Shown in pieces: positions 1 to 7,636 of a stretch of DNA of 11,212 nt. The stretch spans positions 1-11,212 of the forward strand of contig CAZODQ010000027.1 of assembly GCA_964578625.1 (NCBI GenBank). Direction: 5' to 3'. Each line of letters begins with the position of its first letter. Position 1 is the first letter of the stretch. Below the pieces are notes generated by a model that had not been told where the DNA came from, did not search any database, and was given only the letters and a program-made list of their open reading frames with translations. A program made the position numbers and the translations under genes. Source of the DNA: CAZBSE01 sp964578625 (GTDB taxonomy: Bacteria > Actinomycetota > Humimicrobiia > Humimicrobiales > Humimicrobiaceae).

Positions 1-57
1 GTGTTCATAGTGATTATATATTAACTCCTAAAGATTTTTTGTCAAGTTTTATCTATG

Positions 58-77
58 TGTCCAATAAATAGGGGACA
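58..77. repeat. Short inverted repeat TGTCC/GGACA
   Basis: TGTCC at 58-62 faces GGACA at 73-77 with a 10-base loop, and the right arm lies within GGGGACAGTC. Similar GGGGACAG words flank REP-associated (Y1/IS200-like) transposase genes in many bacterial genomes, as I recall, but no transposase is present here. It may be a relic of a mobile element end or chance. Confidence 0.2.
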
Positions 78-231
78 GTCTGAAATACTAACATTTTGAT
101 TGAACTAATTTTTCAGGAGAAGATCAATTTTAAGAAGCCCATAGGATCAGCCAAATCCTAACTTTCAAATTAGACTAGTTCTAAGAAAACCCTCGAAAAG
201 GTTAATTCTTGTACTAAATAGAAAAAATAAA

Positions 232-259
232 TTGAATTAATACAGTTCACTTGTATAAT
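232..259 (+). promoter_or_regulatory. Candidate sigma70-type promoter for hypFCDE
   Basis: A perfect TATAAT at 254-259 is preceded, after 16 bases, by TTGAAT at 232-237, which matches four of six bases of the -35 consensus. It is the best promoter-like pair I found in the leader. If used, transcription would begin near 266 and give a leader of about 330 bases containing the 11-bp hairpin and the C-rich patch. AT-rich DNA yields TATAAT often, so this is only a candidate. Confidence 0.35.
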
Positions 260-328
260 AGTAACTATAAAAGTAAGCTAATATAGTGTGAAAATTTAAG
301 TATTACCTAGGAAATATACCCTATTTAG

Positions 329-372
329 TCGGCTTATAGCATAAAAAAAGTTGGAGTTAGCCTATAAGCCGA
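329..372. repeat. 11-bp perfect inverted repeat (hairpin)
   Basis: The arm tcggcttatag at 329-339 is the exact reverse complement of ctataagccga at 362-372, with a 22-base loop. The GC-containing stem stands out in its AT-rich surroundings. No T-tract follows the stem on either strand (an A7/T7 run lies within the loop), so it does not look like a standard intrinsic terminator. It could be an RNA leader structure, a protein-binding site or part of a degraded mobile element. Confidence 0.6.
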
Positions 373-597
373 GTTATATACTAAAAATCACAAAAAATAC
401 TACTTTATTAAAAAAATTCTTAACTATTTAATACAATTATTCCTTCTTATCCAATTGATTAATTTTTACAAATCATAATTAAATTAACTATTAATCACAT
501 ATCAAATTACACCCCACTAACCAACGCCCACACCCACAATACCATTAGCTTTACTTAGACATTGCTGTTAAAATATCAAAGGTTAATTTCTAATAGA

Positions 598-2970
598 ATG
601 AACGGTAAAAATAAGAATTTAAAAACATATAAAATAGCTGTAACCGGTATAGTACAGGGCGTGGGCTTTAGACCCTTTATATATAGACTCGCAAAAAAAC
701 ATAACCTTTCAGGATCAGTTGCCAACACTACTGAAGGAGTCTTTATAAATATCAATGCACCGGGCAGTGATAGGGTTGATAACTTTATTGCTGATATCAG
801 TTCACAAAAGCCGCCCGCATCCTTTATTGAAAAAATAGAATTTAAGGAAGTATCTTTCCAGGATTTTACAGATTTTACAATAGAAAAAAGCAGGGAGACC
901 AAAGAGAAATTCCAGCTTATCTCTCCAGACATCGCCACCTGCAGCAAGTGTATAGAAGATATAAACAATAAAGAAAACAATCGTAGATACTATTATCCGT
1001 TTACTAACTGTACCAATTGCGGACCAAGATTTACTATTATAAAGAAGATGCCTTACGATAGGCCGAATACCACTATGCATAAATTTACACTGTGCAAGGA
1101 CTGTACTGAAGAATACAACAATCCCCTTGACAGAAGATTCCATGCGCAGCCAAATGCATGTAACAGTTTCGGACCTAAGCTTATGCTGACAGACAGCAGA
1201 GGTAAAAATATAAATACTAATAGTCCAATAATTAAAGCAGCAAAATTACTTAAGGAAGGAAAGATCATTGCCATAAAGAGTCTCGGTGGATTCCAGATAG
1301 CATGCGATGCAACTTCCGACAGTATCGTTTCAGAACTTAGAAAAAGAAAGAAAAGGCCCGTAAAGCCGTTTGCCGTTATGATAAAAAACATTGAGTCCGT
1401 AGAAAAATACTGTTATCTAAATAAAACTGAAATAGAAAGCCTTACCTCATCAAGGGCTCCTATCGTCCTGTTAAAAAAGAAGCCCGGCAATAATACAATA
1501 TCCAAATATGTTTCTTTATATAATAGATACGAAGGGGTAATGCTCCCCTATACCCCTATCCACCACCTGCTTTTCAACCATATTGATATCCCTCTTGTTA
1601 TGACCAGCGGAAATGTATCCGAAGAGCCTATTGCTGCCGAAAATCCTGAAGCTTACGGGAGGCTTGGAAACATCTGTGATTACTTCCTGATCCACAACAG
1701 GGATATCTATTCCAGATATGACGATTCTGTAATAAAAATCTTTAATGATAAAGAAATGATCATAAGGAGGGCCAGAGGTTACTCTCCCTATCCGGTAAAA
1801 CTAGGAAAATATATTGGAAAACATATTATAATGGCAGCAGGAGCACATGAGAAAAATACCTTCTGTTTTATGGTAAAAAACTACGGGATTATAAGCCAAC
1901 ATATAGGTGACCTTGATGATATAGAGTCTATGGAATTCTTAAATTCAACATTTGATAATTACAGGAGACTATTTAATATCGAAAGAATTGATCTAGTAGT
2001 TTATGATAAACACCCCGGTTATGCTTCAACAAAATTTGCCAAAAAACTAAATGTAAAAAGAAAGATTGAAGTACAGCATCATAAGGCACACATTGCAAGT
2101 GTAATTGCCGAAAACAATATAAATGACAGTATAATCGGCTTTGCCTGGGACGGTACAGGTTATGGAGACGATAAAAAGATCTGGGGCAGTGAAATACTTA
2201 TAACCTCTGATGGCCTAAGCTATAAAAGAATGGCACACCTCAAGGAAAAGGTTATGCCCGGCGGAGAGGCTGTAATCAAAAATCCCTATAGGATGGCAAT
2301 TACTTACTTATATTATTTATGGGACAGGCATGAATATGGCAAAAATAGATTTTCAGAATTCGTATACCACAGATTTCCGTTTTATAAGGAAATAATATCC
2401 GAACTTGAAATATATACTATTAAAAAGCAGATAGATACCAAATTTAACAGCCCGGTTACCACCAGCATGGGAAGATTTTTTGATGCAGTAAGCTCAATAC
2501 TTGACTGTACTCATTCAGCCAGTTTTGAAGGTGAAGCAGCAATACACCTTGAAATGACAGCTGCCGGCAATGAAAAGGAAAAGTATGATATTAAAATAAA
2601 TAATATGAGCGGTAAATATATTATAGATGACCTGTATATATTTAAACAGATAATCAAAGATATACAGGATGGAATAGATAAAAGTAAAATATCTGCTAAG
2701 TTCCATAACACTCTGGCAGATGCCGTACTAAACATCAGCCAGATGATTAGAGAAACCCATAATATTAACAAAGTTGCATTAAGCGGCGGTGTTTTTCAAA
2801 ACAATTACCTTCTTAGCAAATGTTACAATATATTGAAAAATAACAATTTCAATGTATACTCAAATTTTAAGGTCCCTGTAAATGACGGGGGTATTTCCCT
2901 GGGGCAGGCATATATTGCCGCATTGAAAATCTTATTCTCAAAGAAAGGAGAGCTTAAGTCATGTGTTTAG
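598..2970 (+). CDS. hypF: Carbamoyltransferase HypF, [NiFe] hydrogenase maturation
   Basis: HypF converts carbamoyl phosphate and ATP to a carbamoyl adenylate and transfers the carbamoyl group to the C-terminal Cys of HypE, the first step to the cyanide ligands of the active-site iron. Domains in order: acylphosphatase (about 10-98, VQGVGFRPF with the catalytic Arg, and VANTTEGV with the Asn); two zinc-finger-like units (C115xxC118, C138xxC141, C166xxC169 and HAQPNAC); YrdC-like domain (about 210-390); Kae1-like domain with HHKAH (about 494-498), WDGTGYGDD and ALSGGVFQNN. At 790 residues it is of normal HypF size. I chose ATG 598 because the frame-extending alternative is a TTG at 562 without a ribosome binding site; AAAGG at 578-582 is 15 bases from ATG 598, so the start is not certain. 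The 3' end overlaps hypC by 10 bases. Confidence 0.95.
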   Translation: MNGKNKNLKTYKIAVTGIVQGVGFRPFIYRLAKKHNLSGSVANTTEGVFININAPGSDRVDNFIADISSQKPPASFIEKIEFKEVSFQDFTDFTIEKSRETKEKFQLISPDIATCSKCIEDINNKENNRRYYYPFTNCTNCGPRFTIIKKMPYDRPNTTMHKFTLCKDCTEEYNNPLDRRFHAQPNACNSFGPKLMLTDSRGKNINTNSPIIKAAKLLKEGKIIAIKSLGGFQIACDATSDSIVSELRKRKKRPVKPFAVMIKNIESVEKYCYLNKTEIESLTSSRAPIVLLKKKPGNNTISKYVSLYNRYEGVMLPYTPIHHLLFNHIDIPLVMTSGNVSEEPIAAENPEAYGRLGNICDYFLIHNRDIYSRYDDSVIKIFNDKEMIIRRARGYSPYPVKLGKYIGKHIIMAAGAHEKNTFCFMVKNYGIISQHIGDLDDIESMEFLNSTFDNYRRLFNIERIDLVVYDKHPGYASTKFAKKLNVKRKIEVQHHKAHIASVIAENNINDSIIGFAWDGTGYGDDKKIWGSEILITSDGLSYKRMAHLKEKVMPGGEAVIKNPYRMAITYLYYLWDRHEYGKNRFSEFVYHRFPFYKEIISELEIYTIKKQIDTKFNSPVTTSMGRFFDAVSSILDCTHSASFEGEAAIHLEMTAAGNEKEKYDIKINNMSGKYIIDDLYIFKQIIKDIQDGIDKSKISAKFHNTLADAVLNISQMIRETHNINKVALSGGVFQNNYLLSKCYNILKNNNFNVYSNFKVPVNDGGISLGQAYIAALKILFSKKGELKSCV

Positions 2971-3185
2971 CCATTCCTGCCAGGATAACTAAGATAAATA
3001 AAAATATAGCAGAAGTTGAAAGTCTTGGAGTTAAAAAAGAAGTCAATATTTCTCTTGTCCCGGGTGTCAATATAGGAGATTATGTCATAGTACACGCCGG
3101 GTTTGCAATACAGCTTATAGATGAAGAAGACGCACTTATATCACAGGGTTACTGGAAGGAATACCTTGATAAAGAAAAAAATTAA
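2961..3185 (+). CDS. hypC: Hydrogenase maturation chaperone HypC
   Basis: HypC is a small chaperone that, with HypD, holds the iron being fitted with CN and CO ligands and then delivers it to the hydrogenase large subunit. The 74-residue product begins MCLAIPARI, with the essential Cys2 that becomes N-terminal-like after Met removal, and has the family's OB-fold pattern, including GDYVIVHAGFAIQ. The length is typical. AAGGAG at 2945-2950, 10 bases before the ATG, supports the start. The gene overlaps the end of hypF by 10 bases and the start of hypD by about 20, which suggests translational coupling. Confidence 0.95.
   Translation: MCLAIPARITKINKNIAEVESLGVKKEVNISLVPGVNIGDYVIVHAGFAIQLIDEEDALISQGYWKEYLDKEKN
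3154..3160 (+). promoter_or_regulatory. Ribosome binding site deciding the hypD start
   Basis: GGAAGGA, inside the end of hypC, lies 5-6 bases before the TTG at 3166. The upstream in-frame ATG at 3121 has no comparable site and would add 15 residues unlike the usual HypD N-terminus. Confidence 0.5.
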
Positions 3186-4239
3186 CAAACTTGTAAAGTT
3201 TTTAAATAAAAACAGGCCTGACCGTAAAATTAATATAATGGAGGTATGCGGAACTCATACCATGGCCATATCAAGACACGGTTTAAGACAGCTGCTTCCT
3301 GATAATATAAACCTTACAAGCGGTCCGGGATGCCCGGTCTGTGTTACCTCTGTAAATGATATTGACTGGATAATCGAGATTACAAGGCAGTACGACGTGT
3401 CCATATTTACCTTCGGAGATATGTTCAGGGTGCCGGGAACCGAATCAAGCCTTTACAATGAAAAGTCACAGGGAAGGGATATAAAGATTTGCTACTCCCC
3501 CTCCGATGCACTGGATTTTGCTAAAAATAATCCCAAAAAAAAAGTTATTTTTATAGCAATTGGCTTTGAGACAACAATTCCTCTGACTTCCATTATTATT
3601 AAAAGAGCATACATAGAAAAAATCAAGAATTTCTATATATACAATGCACACAAACTCATACCAGAAGCACTGGAGCTCCTGCTTATTGACAAAGAAATAA
3701 AAATTGACGCATTCCTCTGCCCGGGGCATGTCTCTGCGATTATCGGAAGTACTCCATATAATTTCATAGCACGTGACTATAATGTACCCTGCGTCATAAG
3801 CGGATTTGAGCCTCTTGATATTATAAAGTCCATTGTGATGATAACAGAACAAATAAGAAAAGGGCTATCGGAGGTGGAGATCCAGTACAGCCAGGTGGTA
3901 AGGCAGGAGGGAAACCCCACAGCAGTAAAATCAATTTATGAGGTATTTGATAAATCAGATTCATTATGGCGGGGCCTTGGAAAAATTTCCGGAAGCGGTC
4001 TTAAATTAAAGAAAAATTATATGCATTTCGATGCAAAAAAACACTTTCCGGTAAAAGAGATAAATTCCAGGGAACCAGCCGGCTGCAAATGCGGAGATGT
4101 TCTTAAGGGAATCATAAAACCGACCGAATGCAGGCTTTTTTCAAAGACCTGCAGGCCTGAAAATCCTGTAGGGCCCTGTATGGTATCAAGTGAAGGTTCC
4201 TGTGCAGCATATTATAAGTATGAGAGATTAAAAATCTGA
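3166..4239 (+). CDS. hypD: Hydrogenase maturation protein HypD
   Basis: HypD is a [4Fe-4S] protein that works with HypC and HypE to assemble the Fe(CN)2CO group. Visible motifs (numbered from the TTG start, 357 residues): MEVCGTHTMAI with C28 and H31; SGPGCPVC with C56 and C59; GFETT; FLCPGHVSAIIG; and a Cys-rich tail from CKCGD through C322, C329, C338 and C346, which holds the iron-sulfur cluster in the family. I prefer TTG 3166 over ATG 3121 because it has a well-placed GGAAGG and starts just before the usual HypD N-terminal helix; the ATG would give 372 residues and overlap hypC by 65 bases instead of 20. hypE follows after 18 bases. Confidence 0.93.
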   Translation: MIKKKINKLVKFLNKNRPDRKINIMEVCGTHTMAISRHGLRQLLPDNINLTSGPGCPVCVTSVNDIDWIIEITRQYDVSIFTFGDMFRVPGTESSLYNEKSQGRDIKICYSPSDALDFAKNNPKKKVIFIAIGFETTIPLTSIIIKRAYIEKIKNFYIYNAHKLIPEALELLLIDKEIKIDAFLCPGHVSAIIGSTPYNFIARDYNVPCVISGFEPLDIIKSIVMITEQIRKGLSEVEIQYSQVVRQEGNPTAVKSIYEVFDKSDSLWRGLGKISGSGLKLKKNYMHFDAKKHFPVKEINSREPAGCKCGDVLKGIIKPTECRLFSKTCRPENPVGPCMVSSEGSCAAYYKYERLKI

Positions 4240-4257
4240 CATTTTAATAATTTTTAT

Positions 4258-5286
4258 ATGGCAAACAGTAAAAAGTTTAAGGATAAGATTATACAGCTTT
4301 CCCACGGAGACGGCGGGATCAAGACAGGCGAGCTTATAAATAACCTGTTTCTTAAATATTTTGGAAATGAGATCTTAAATAAACTGGAAGACAGTGCCGT
4401 ACTCAAACCCGTAAGCGGCAGAATTGCCTTTACCACAGACAGCTTTACAGTTGACCCTATTTTCTTCCCAGGCGGAGATATCGGAAAACTGAGTATATGC
4501 GGTACCATAAACGATCTTTCAACCACAGGATGTACTCCCCTTGCGCTCAGCCTTTCTTTTATCATAGAAGAAGGACTACCAGTCTCTGATCTTGAAAAGA
4601 TACTTGCTTCAATAAAAAAAGTAACGGCTGATACTGATATAAAAATAGTCACAGGTGACACAAAAGTCGTGGAAAAAGGAAGTGCTGATAAAATATTTAT
4701 AAATACATCCGGAATAGGACTTGTTGATAATGATATAGATATATCCCCTGCAAATATCAAAGTCAGCGATAAGATACTTATAAACGGAAGTATTGCAGAC
4801 CATGGAACTGCTATCCTCAGCCAGAGAAAGGAGTTTAATTTCAAAACCAGCATTAAAAGCGACTGTGCACCTTTGAATTCTCTTGTCAAAGATATGCTTA
4901 GCGCTTCGACAGAAATACATGCATTAAGAGATCCAACGAGAGGCGGCCTGACCTCAATACTCTTTGAAATGGCAAGGCTTTCTGGAACCAATATCAACAT
5001 ATACGAAGAAAAGATCCCGATAAAAAAAGAAGTGCTCGGGGTCTGCCAGTTCCTTGGGCTTGATCCTCTTTATATTGCCAATGAAGGAAAAATGGTAGCT
5101 GTTGTAGATAAAGAAGACGCGCCTAAAATACTTGGCCAAATGAAGAAAAATAAATACGGTAGGGACAGCCAGATCATAGGAGAAGTTACCGAAAAAGGTG
5201 AAGGTCTTATTGTTTTAAACACAGAATTGGGCACCAGAAGGATTCTCGACCTTCATTACAGCGAGCAGCTCCCAAGAATTTGTTAA
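4258..5286 (+). CDS. hypE: Carbamoyl dehydratase HypE
   Basis: HypE receives the carbamoyl group from HypF on its C-terminal Cys and dehydrates it with ATP to a thiocyanate, the cyanide donor for the active-site iron. It belongs to the PurM/AIR-synthase-like ATP-binding family. Visible signatures are LSHGDGG (about 15-20), DSAV, TTDSFTVDPIFFPGGDIG (about 59-75), NDLSTTG, TGDTKVVEKG, RDPTRGG (224-230), and the family C-terminus PRIC with C342 as the acceptor. The length of 342 is typical. The start is supported by the conserved N-terminus, but no Shine-Dalgarno sequence precedes it; the 18-base gap after hypD is AT-rich. It is the last gene of the hypFCDE run and faces hypA. Confidence 0.95.
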   Translation: MANSKKFKDKIIQLSHGDGGIKTGELINNLFLKYFGNEILNKLEDSAVLKPVSGRIAFTTDSFTVDPIFFPGGDIGKLSICGTINDLSTTGCTPLALSLSFIIEEGLPVSDLEKILASIKKVTADTDIKIVTGDTKVVEKGSADKIFINTSGIGLVDNDIDISPANIKVSDKILINGSIADHGTAILSQRKEFNFKTSIKSDCAPLNSLVKDMLSASTEIHALRDPTRGGLTSILFEMARLSGTNINIYEEKIPIKKEVLGVCQFLGLDPLYIANEGKMVAVVDKEDAPKILGQMKKNKYGRDSQIIGEVTEKGEGLIVLNTELGTRRILDLHYSEQLPRIC

Positions 5287-5302
5287 GATCAACAATCAAG
5301 TA

Positions 5303-5647
5303 TTATGTTTCAACTGAGATTATTTTAATCTCATCAAAATCAACGATTTCTATTTTTCTGCTTGAGCATTTTGGGCATTCGGCAATAAAAAGATCTTCTA
5401 TTTCGGAAATCTTTCCACAATCTTCGCACTTGATCTGGGCTTTTTTCTTTACAAACTTAAGGCTGGCATCTTTTAGGACATTATCGTCCCTGGTCAGGAA
5501 ATTATAATAAAACTCAATCGATTTTGGTTCAATATGCGCAATTGAACTTATTTCAAAATCAATCCTTTTTATCTTTCTTACTTTGTTCTCTTTTACTACC
5601 TTTTTTAATATATCGAGAATAGAACACGCAATGGAATATTCATGCAT
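5303..5647 (-). CDS. hypA: Nickel-delivery metallochaperone HypA
   Basis: HypA binds nickel and, usually with the GTPase HypB, inserts it into the large subunit after the iron centre is in place. The 114-residue product begins MHEYSIA, with His2 as part of the N-terminal nickel site, and carries the structural zinc site C74xxC77...C91xxC94 (CEDCG and CPKC). The length is typical. It is the last gene of the minus-strand hydrogenase operon, 21 bases after the endopeptidase gene, and its stop lies 16 bases from that of hypE. No strong ribosome binding site is seen. hypB is not in the window, so the usual partner must be elsewhere or replaced. Confidence 0.94.
   Translation of the reverse strand: MHEYSIACSILDILKKVVKENKVRKIKRIDFEISSIAHIEPKSIEFYYNFLTRDDNVLKDASLKFVKKKAQIKCEDCGKISEIEDLFIAECPKCSSRKIEIVDFDEIKIISVET
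5315..5333. repeat. Small hairpin in the end of hypA, at the operon convergence
   Basis: TGAGATT at 5315-5321 is the reverse complement of AATCTCA at 5327-5333, and the flanking A/T of the 5-base loop can extend the stem to 8 bp with a 3-base loop. It lies within the last codons of hypA and just past the hypE stop. It could serve as a bidirectional stop or stability element, but there is no clear U-tract on either side, so I do not call it a terminator. Confidence 0.35.
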
Positions 5648-5668
5648 ATTTTCTTTAAGATAAATTTA

Positions 5669-6166
5669 CTAGTCTTTATTTATCTCCCTGATTATCATAT
5701 CACATATTTTTGGAACAGAATCAAGAAGCTTTTCTGAAAGGCCTTTTGATATACTTTCAGGAATATTTTCTACCTGGCAGGAGAATATTTTTATATTAAT
5801 ACCGCAGTGGTCCTTTAACTCTCTTAAAAGATTGGATGTAGGCAGCTGATGCATCGAAAAATCATCTATCTTATTTTCCGGAATATCCTCAACCTCAATC
5901 TCAAATATATCACCCGGCTTTTTTCTTACATCAAGTGCATCGATTATAACAATCTTTTTCGGTCTATTTTCAGCAAGAGCTATATCAAACAGGATATTTC
6001 TGATACTGGTCCCAGCATTTATTACTTCAACATATTCCGGGATTTTACAGTTTTTTCCCAAATATTCTACTACTTCAGGGCCAAAACCGTCATCTCCAAA
6101 TAGGATATTCCCACATCCTATTATAAGGACCGGTTTTCTGTAACGGTCAGGTATATCTCTTTGCAT
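5669..6166 (-). CDS. [NiFe] hydrogenase maturation endopeptidase (HycI/HoxW/FrhD family)
   Basis: This protease removes the C-terminal tail of the large subunit once nickel is bound, closing the active site. The 165-residue product has the family N-terminus GCGNILFGDDGFGPEVVEYL (G17-L36) with D26 at the metal-binding acidic position, the second acidic region IIDALD (D76/D79), and FSMHQLP with H106 as the probable third nickel ligand. The FSMHQLPTSNLLREL stretch resembles proteases of F420-reducing and Mvh hydrogenases. The start lies 3 bases after the mvhA stop with no clear ribosome binding site, so translation is probably coupled to mvhA. Its substrate is very likely MvhA, whose gene is directly upstream and which has an uncleaved tail. 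Confidence 0.93.
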   Translation of the reverse strand: MQRDIPDRYRKPVLIIGCGNILFGDDGFGPEVVEYLGKNCKIPEYVEVINAGTSIRNILFDIALAENRPKKIVIIDALDVRKKPGDIFEIEVEDIPENKIDDFSMHQLPTSNLLRELKDHCGINIKIFSCQVENIPESISKGLSEKLLDSVPKICDMIIREINKD

Positions 6167-6169
6167 TAT

Positions 6170-7612
6170 TTAATTTTTAAAAGTTTTCACCACTTTACCT
6201 GAAGCATCCACAATATCCAGCTTAACAGCAATGCTGCCATCCAGGTTGTGAGTTGCACATGACAGGCATGGGTCGTATGCACGAATTGCCATCTCTACTC
6301 TATTTAAAATACCCTGGTCATATTTTCCGTCTTTTATCAGATCCATTGCTGTCTTTTTTACCGACATATTGATCGGCGCATTGTTATGTGTGGTACCCAC
6401 AATCATATTTACATTTGTAACAATCCCATTTTCATCTGTTTCATAATCATGGATCAGCGTACCTCTTGGTGCTTCTGTACAGCCTATTCCCCTTGCAGCA
6501 CGGGGTTTGACTGGAACTCTTATTTCCTTTGAAGTTATATCGGGATCTTCAAGTAATTGGACAGCATATTCGGCATTATACAGCAGCTCTATTAATCTTG
6601 CCCAGTTATAAAGAAGCGTCAGCTGTACGGGCCTTCCGAATTCCTTACGGTACTCTTCAAGTTCTTTCTGTGCAAGCGGTGTACGTATCTTTTCACAAAC
6701 ATTCATTCTTGCAAGCGTATTGGTTCTATAAACACCTACAGGATTATCCAGATCCATTGAAAGTTTACCCGCCTTTTTCATATATGGAAACTTCAGATAT
6801 GTCCAGGGTTCAATATGTTCTCCAATATAATCTGTATACTGCTCGTAGGTAAAGTCCTCAAAACTGCCGTCAGCCTGCATCATCCTTAAAAAACCGTCAT
6901 AAAGGTCCATGGTACCGTCTTTTGTCACTGTTCCTAAAAACCCTGTTTTTATAACACCAAGTGTTTTGACCGCTTCAATATACGGCGGGAATATATTATT
7001 CTTGGCATAATCTATTGAAAATTTTGCAAACTCCAGTACTTCTTTTGCCATTTTCAATGCTTCATCTCTTTCTTCTGAAGTCAAAACCTTGCTGTATCCT
7101 CCAGGAACCGCAGTAACTGGATGTATGGATTTCCCCGAAATTATTTCCAGCATTCTTGCACCTAAGTGTCTGTTTCTTATAACTTTCTTTCCTATTTCAG
7201 GAAATTTCTGAGCAATGCCTATTACGTTCCTTACAGAATAATCTGCATCAGGACCCATAACAAAATCAGCCCCTGCCAAAAAATAAAAATGCAGTATATG
7301 TTCTTCGGTAAAAGCAATCGAATTGCATAGTTCCCTGAGTTTTTTACCCGCTGGCGGAATCTCTACTCCAAAAACAGCATCGCATGCCTTTGCGCTTGCA
7401 AGGTGATGTGACCACGGGCATACACCGCAAATGCTTGTCGTAATTCTTGGAAGCTCCTCTACAGGCCTGCCGATACAGAACTTTTCAAATCCCCTTAGCT
7501 CGACGATATGTACCATGGTATCTTCTACATTACCGCTGTCATCTAACTGTATAGTAACCTTTGCATGACCTTCAAGCCTTGTTACGGGTTGAATAACAAT
7601 CTTTTTACCCAT
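6170..7612 (-). CDS. mvhA: [NiFe] hydrogenase large (catalytic) subunit, group 3c-like
   Basis: This subunit holds the Ni-Fe active site that splits or forms H2 in the cytoplasm. Nickel ligands are in ICGVC (C62, C65) and DPCLSCATH (C449, C452; H455). VTRLEGH at 10-16, RGFEKFCIGRP at 40-49 and APRGTLIHDY (381-390), with the canopy Arg, are all present. After H455 a 25-residue tail remains, matching the endopeptidase gene directly downstream. At 480 residues it fits MvhA/VhuA-type subunits. The start is supported by GAGGAGG five bases before the ATG. The Arg common just before the first CxxC (RxCGxC) is Ser60 here. The assignment to group 3c rests on the neighbouring mvhG, mvhD and hdrA-like genes; the group could be refined by phylogeny. 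Confidence 0.95.
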   Translation of the reverse strand: MGKKIVIQPVTRLEGHAKVTIQLDDSGNVEDTMVHIVELRGFEKFCIGRPVEELPRITTSICGVCPWSHHLASAKACDAVFGVEIPPAGKKLRELCNSIAFTEEHILHFYFLAGADFVMGPDADYSVRNVIGIAQKFPEIGKKVIRNRHLGARMLEIISGKSIHPVTAVPGGYSKVLTSEERDEALKMAKEVLEFAKFSIDYAKNNIFPPYIEAVKTLGVIKTGFLGTVTKDGTMDLYDGFLRMMQADGSFEDFTYEQYTDYIGEHIEPWTYLKFPYMKKAGKLSMDLDNPVGVYRTNTLARMNVCEKIRTPLAQKELEEYRKEFGRPVQLTLLYNWARLIELLYNAEYAVQLLEDPDITSKEIRVPVKPRAARGIGCTEAPRGTLIHDYETDENGIVTNVNMIVGTTHNNAPINMSVKKTAMDLIKDGKYDQGILNRVEMAIRAYDPCLSCATHNLDGSIAVKLDIVDASGKVVKTFKN

Positions 7613-7636
7613 TTTACCTCCTCTTAATTTTAGTTA

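Larger units (their letters stand above)
1..597. other. AT-rich non-coding leader upstream of hypF
   Basis: No convincing coding region or RNA gene is visible on either strand in this stretch; stop codons are frequent in all frames. It is very AT-rich. It contains a candidate sigma70-type promoter (232-259), an 11-bp perfect inverted repeat (arms 329-339 and 362-372), a C-rich patch (511-535) and, near the left edge, a short inverted repeat with a GGGGACAGTC motif (58-80). Two similar words, ttaactatttaat near 420 and ttaactattaat near 484, also occur but are weak evidence in such AT-rich DNA. The gene left of the window is not visible, so it is unknown whether this spacer separates divergent or same-strand genes. 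Confidence 0.75.

Noticed and set aside
329..372. Intrinsic terminator
   Set aside because: The stem is strong, but no T-run follows it on either strand and the loop is long (22 bases).
420..496. Direct repeats ttaactatttaat and ttaactattaat as operator pair
   Set aside because: Such words are expected by chance in DNA this AT-rich, and they show no dyad symmetry or helical phasing.
562..597. Extended hypF N-terminus from a TTG at 562
   Set aside because: No ribosome binding site precedes it, and the added residues do not resemble the HypF N-terminus; ATG 598 is more likely.
1..597. tRNA, CRISPR array or attC-like site in the leader
   Set aside because: No cloverleaf, regularly spaced repeats or paired core-site motifs could be found.
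3466..3852. 128-codon open frame opposite hypD
   Set aside because: Shadow of hypD; the composition is unlike a real protein and it has no ribosome binding site.
4254..5000. 248-codon open frame on the minus strand opposite hypE
   Set aside because: It is fully covered by hypE, which has clear family motifs and its proper C-terminus; the antisense product has no recognisable features.
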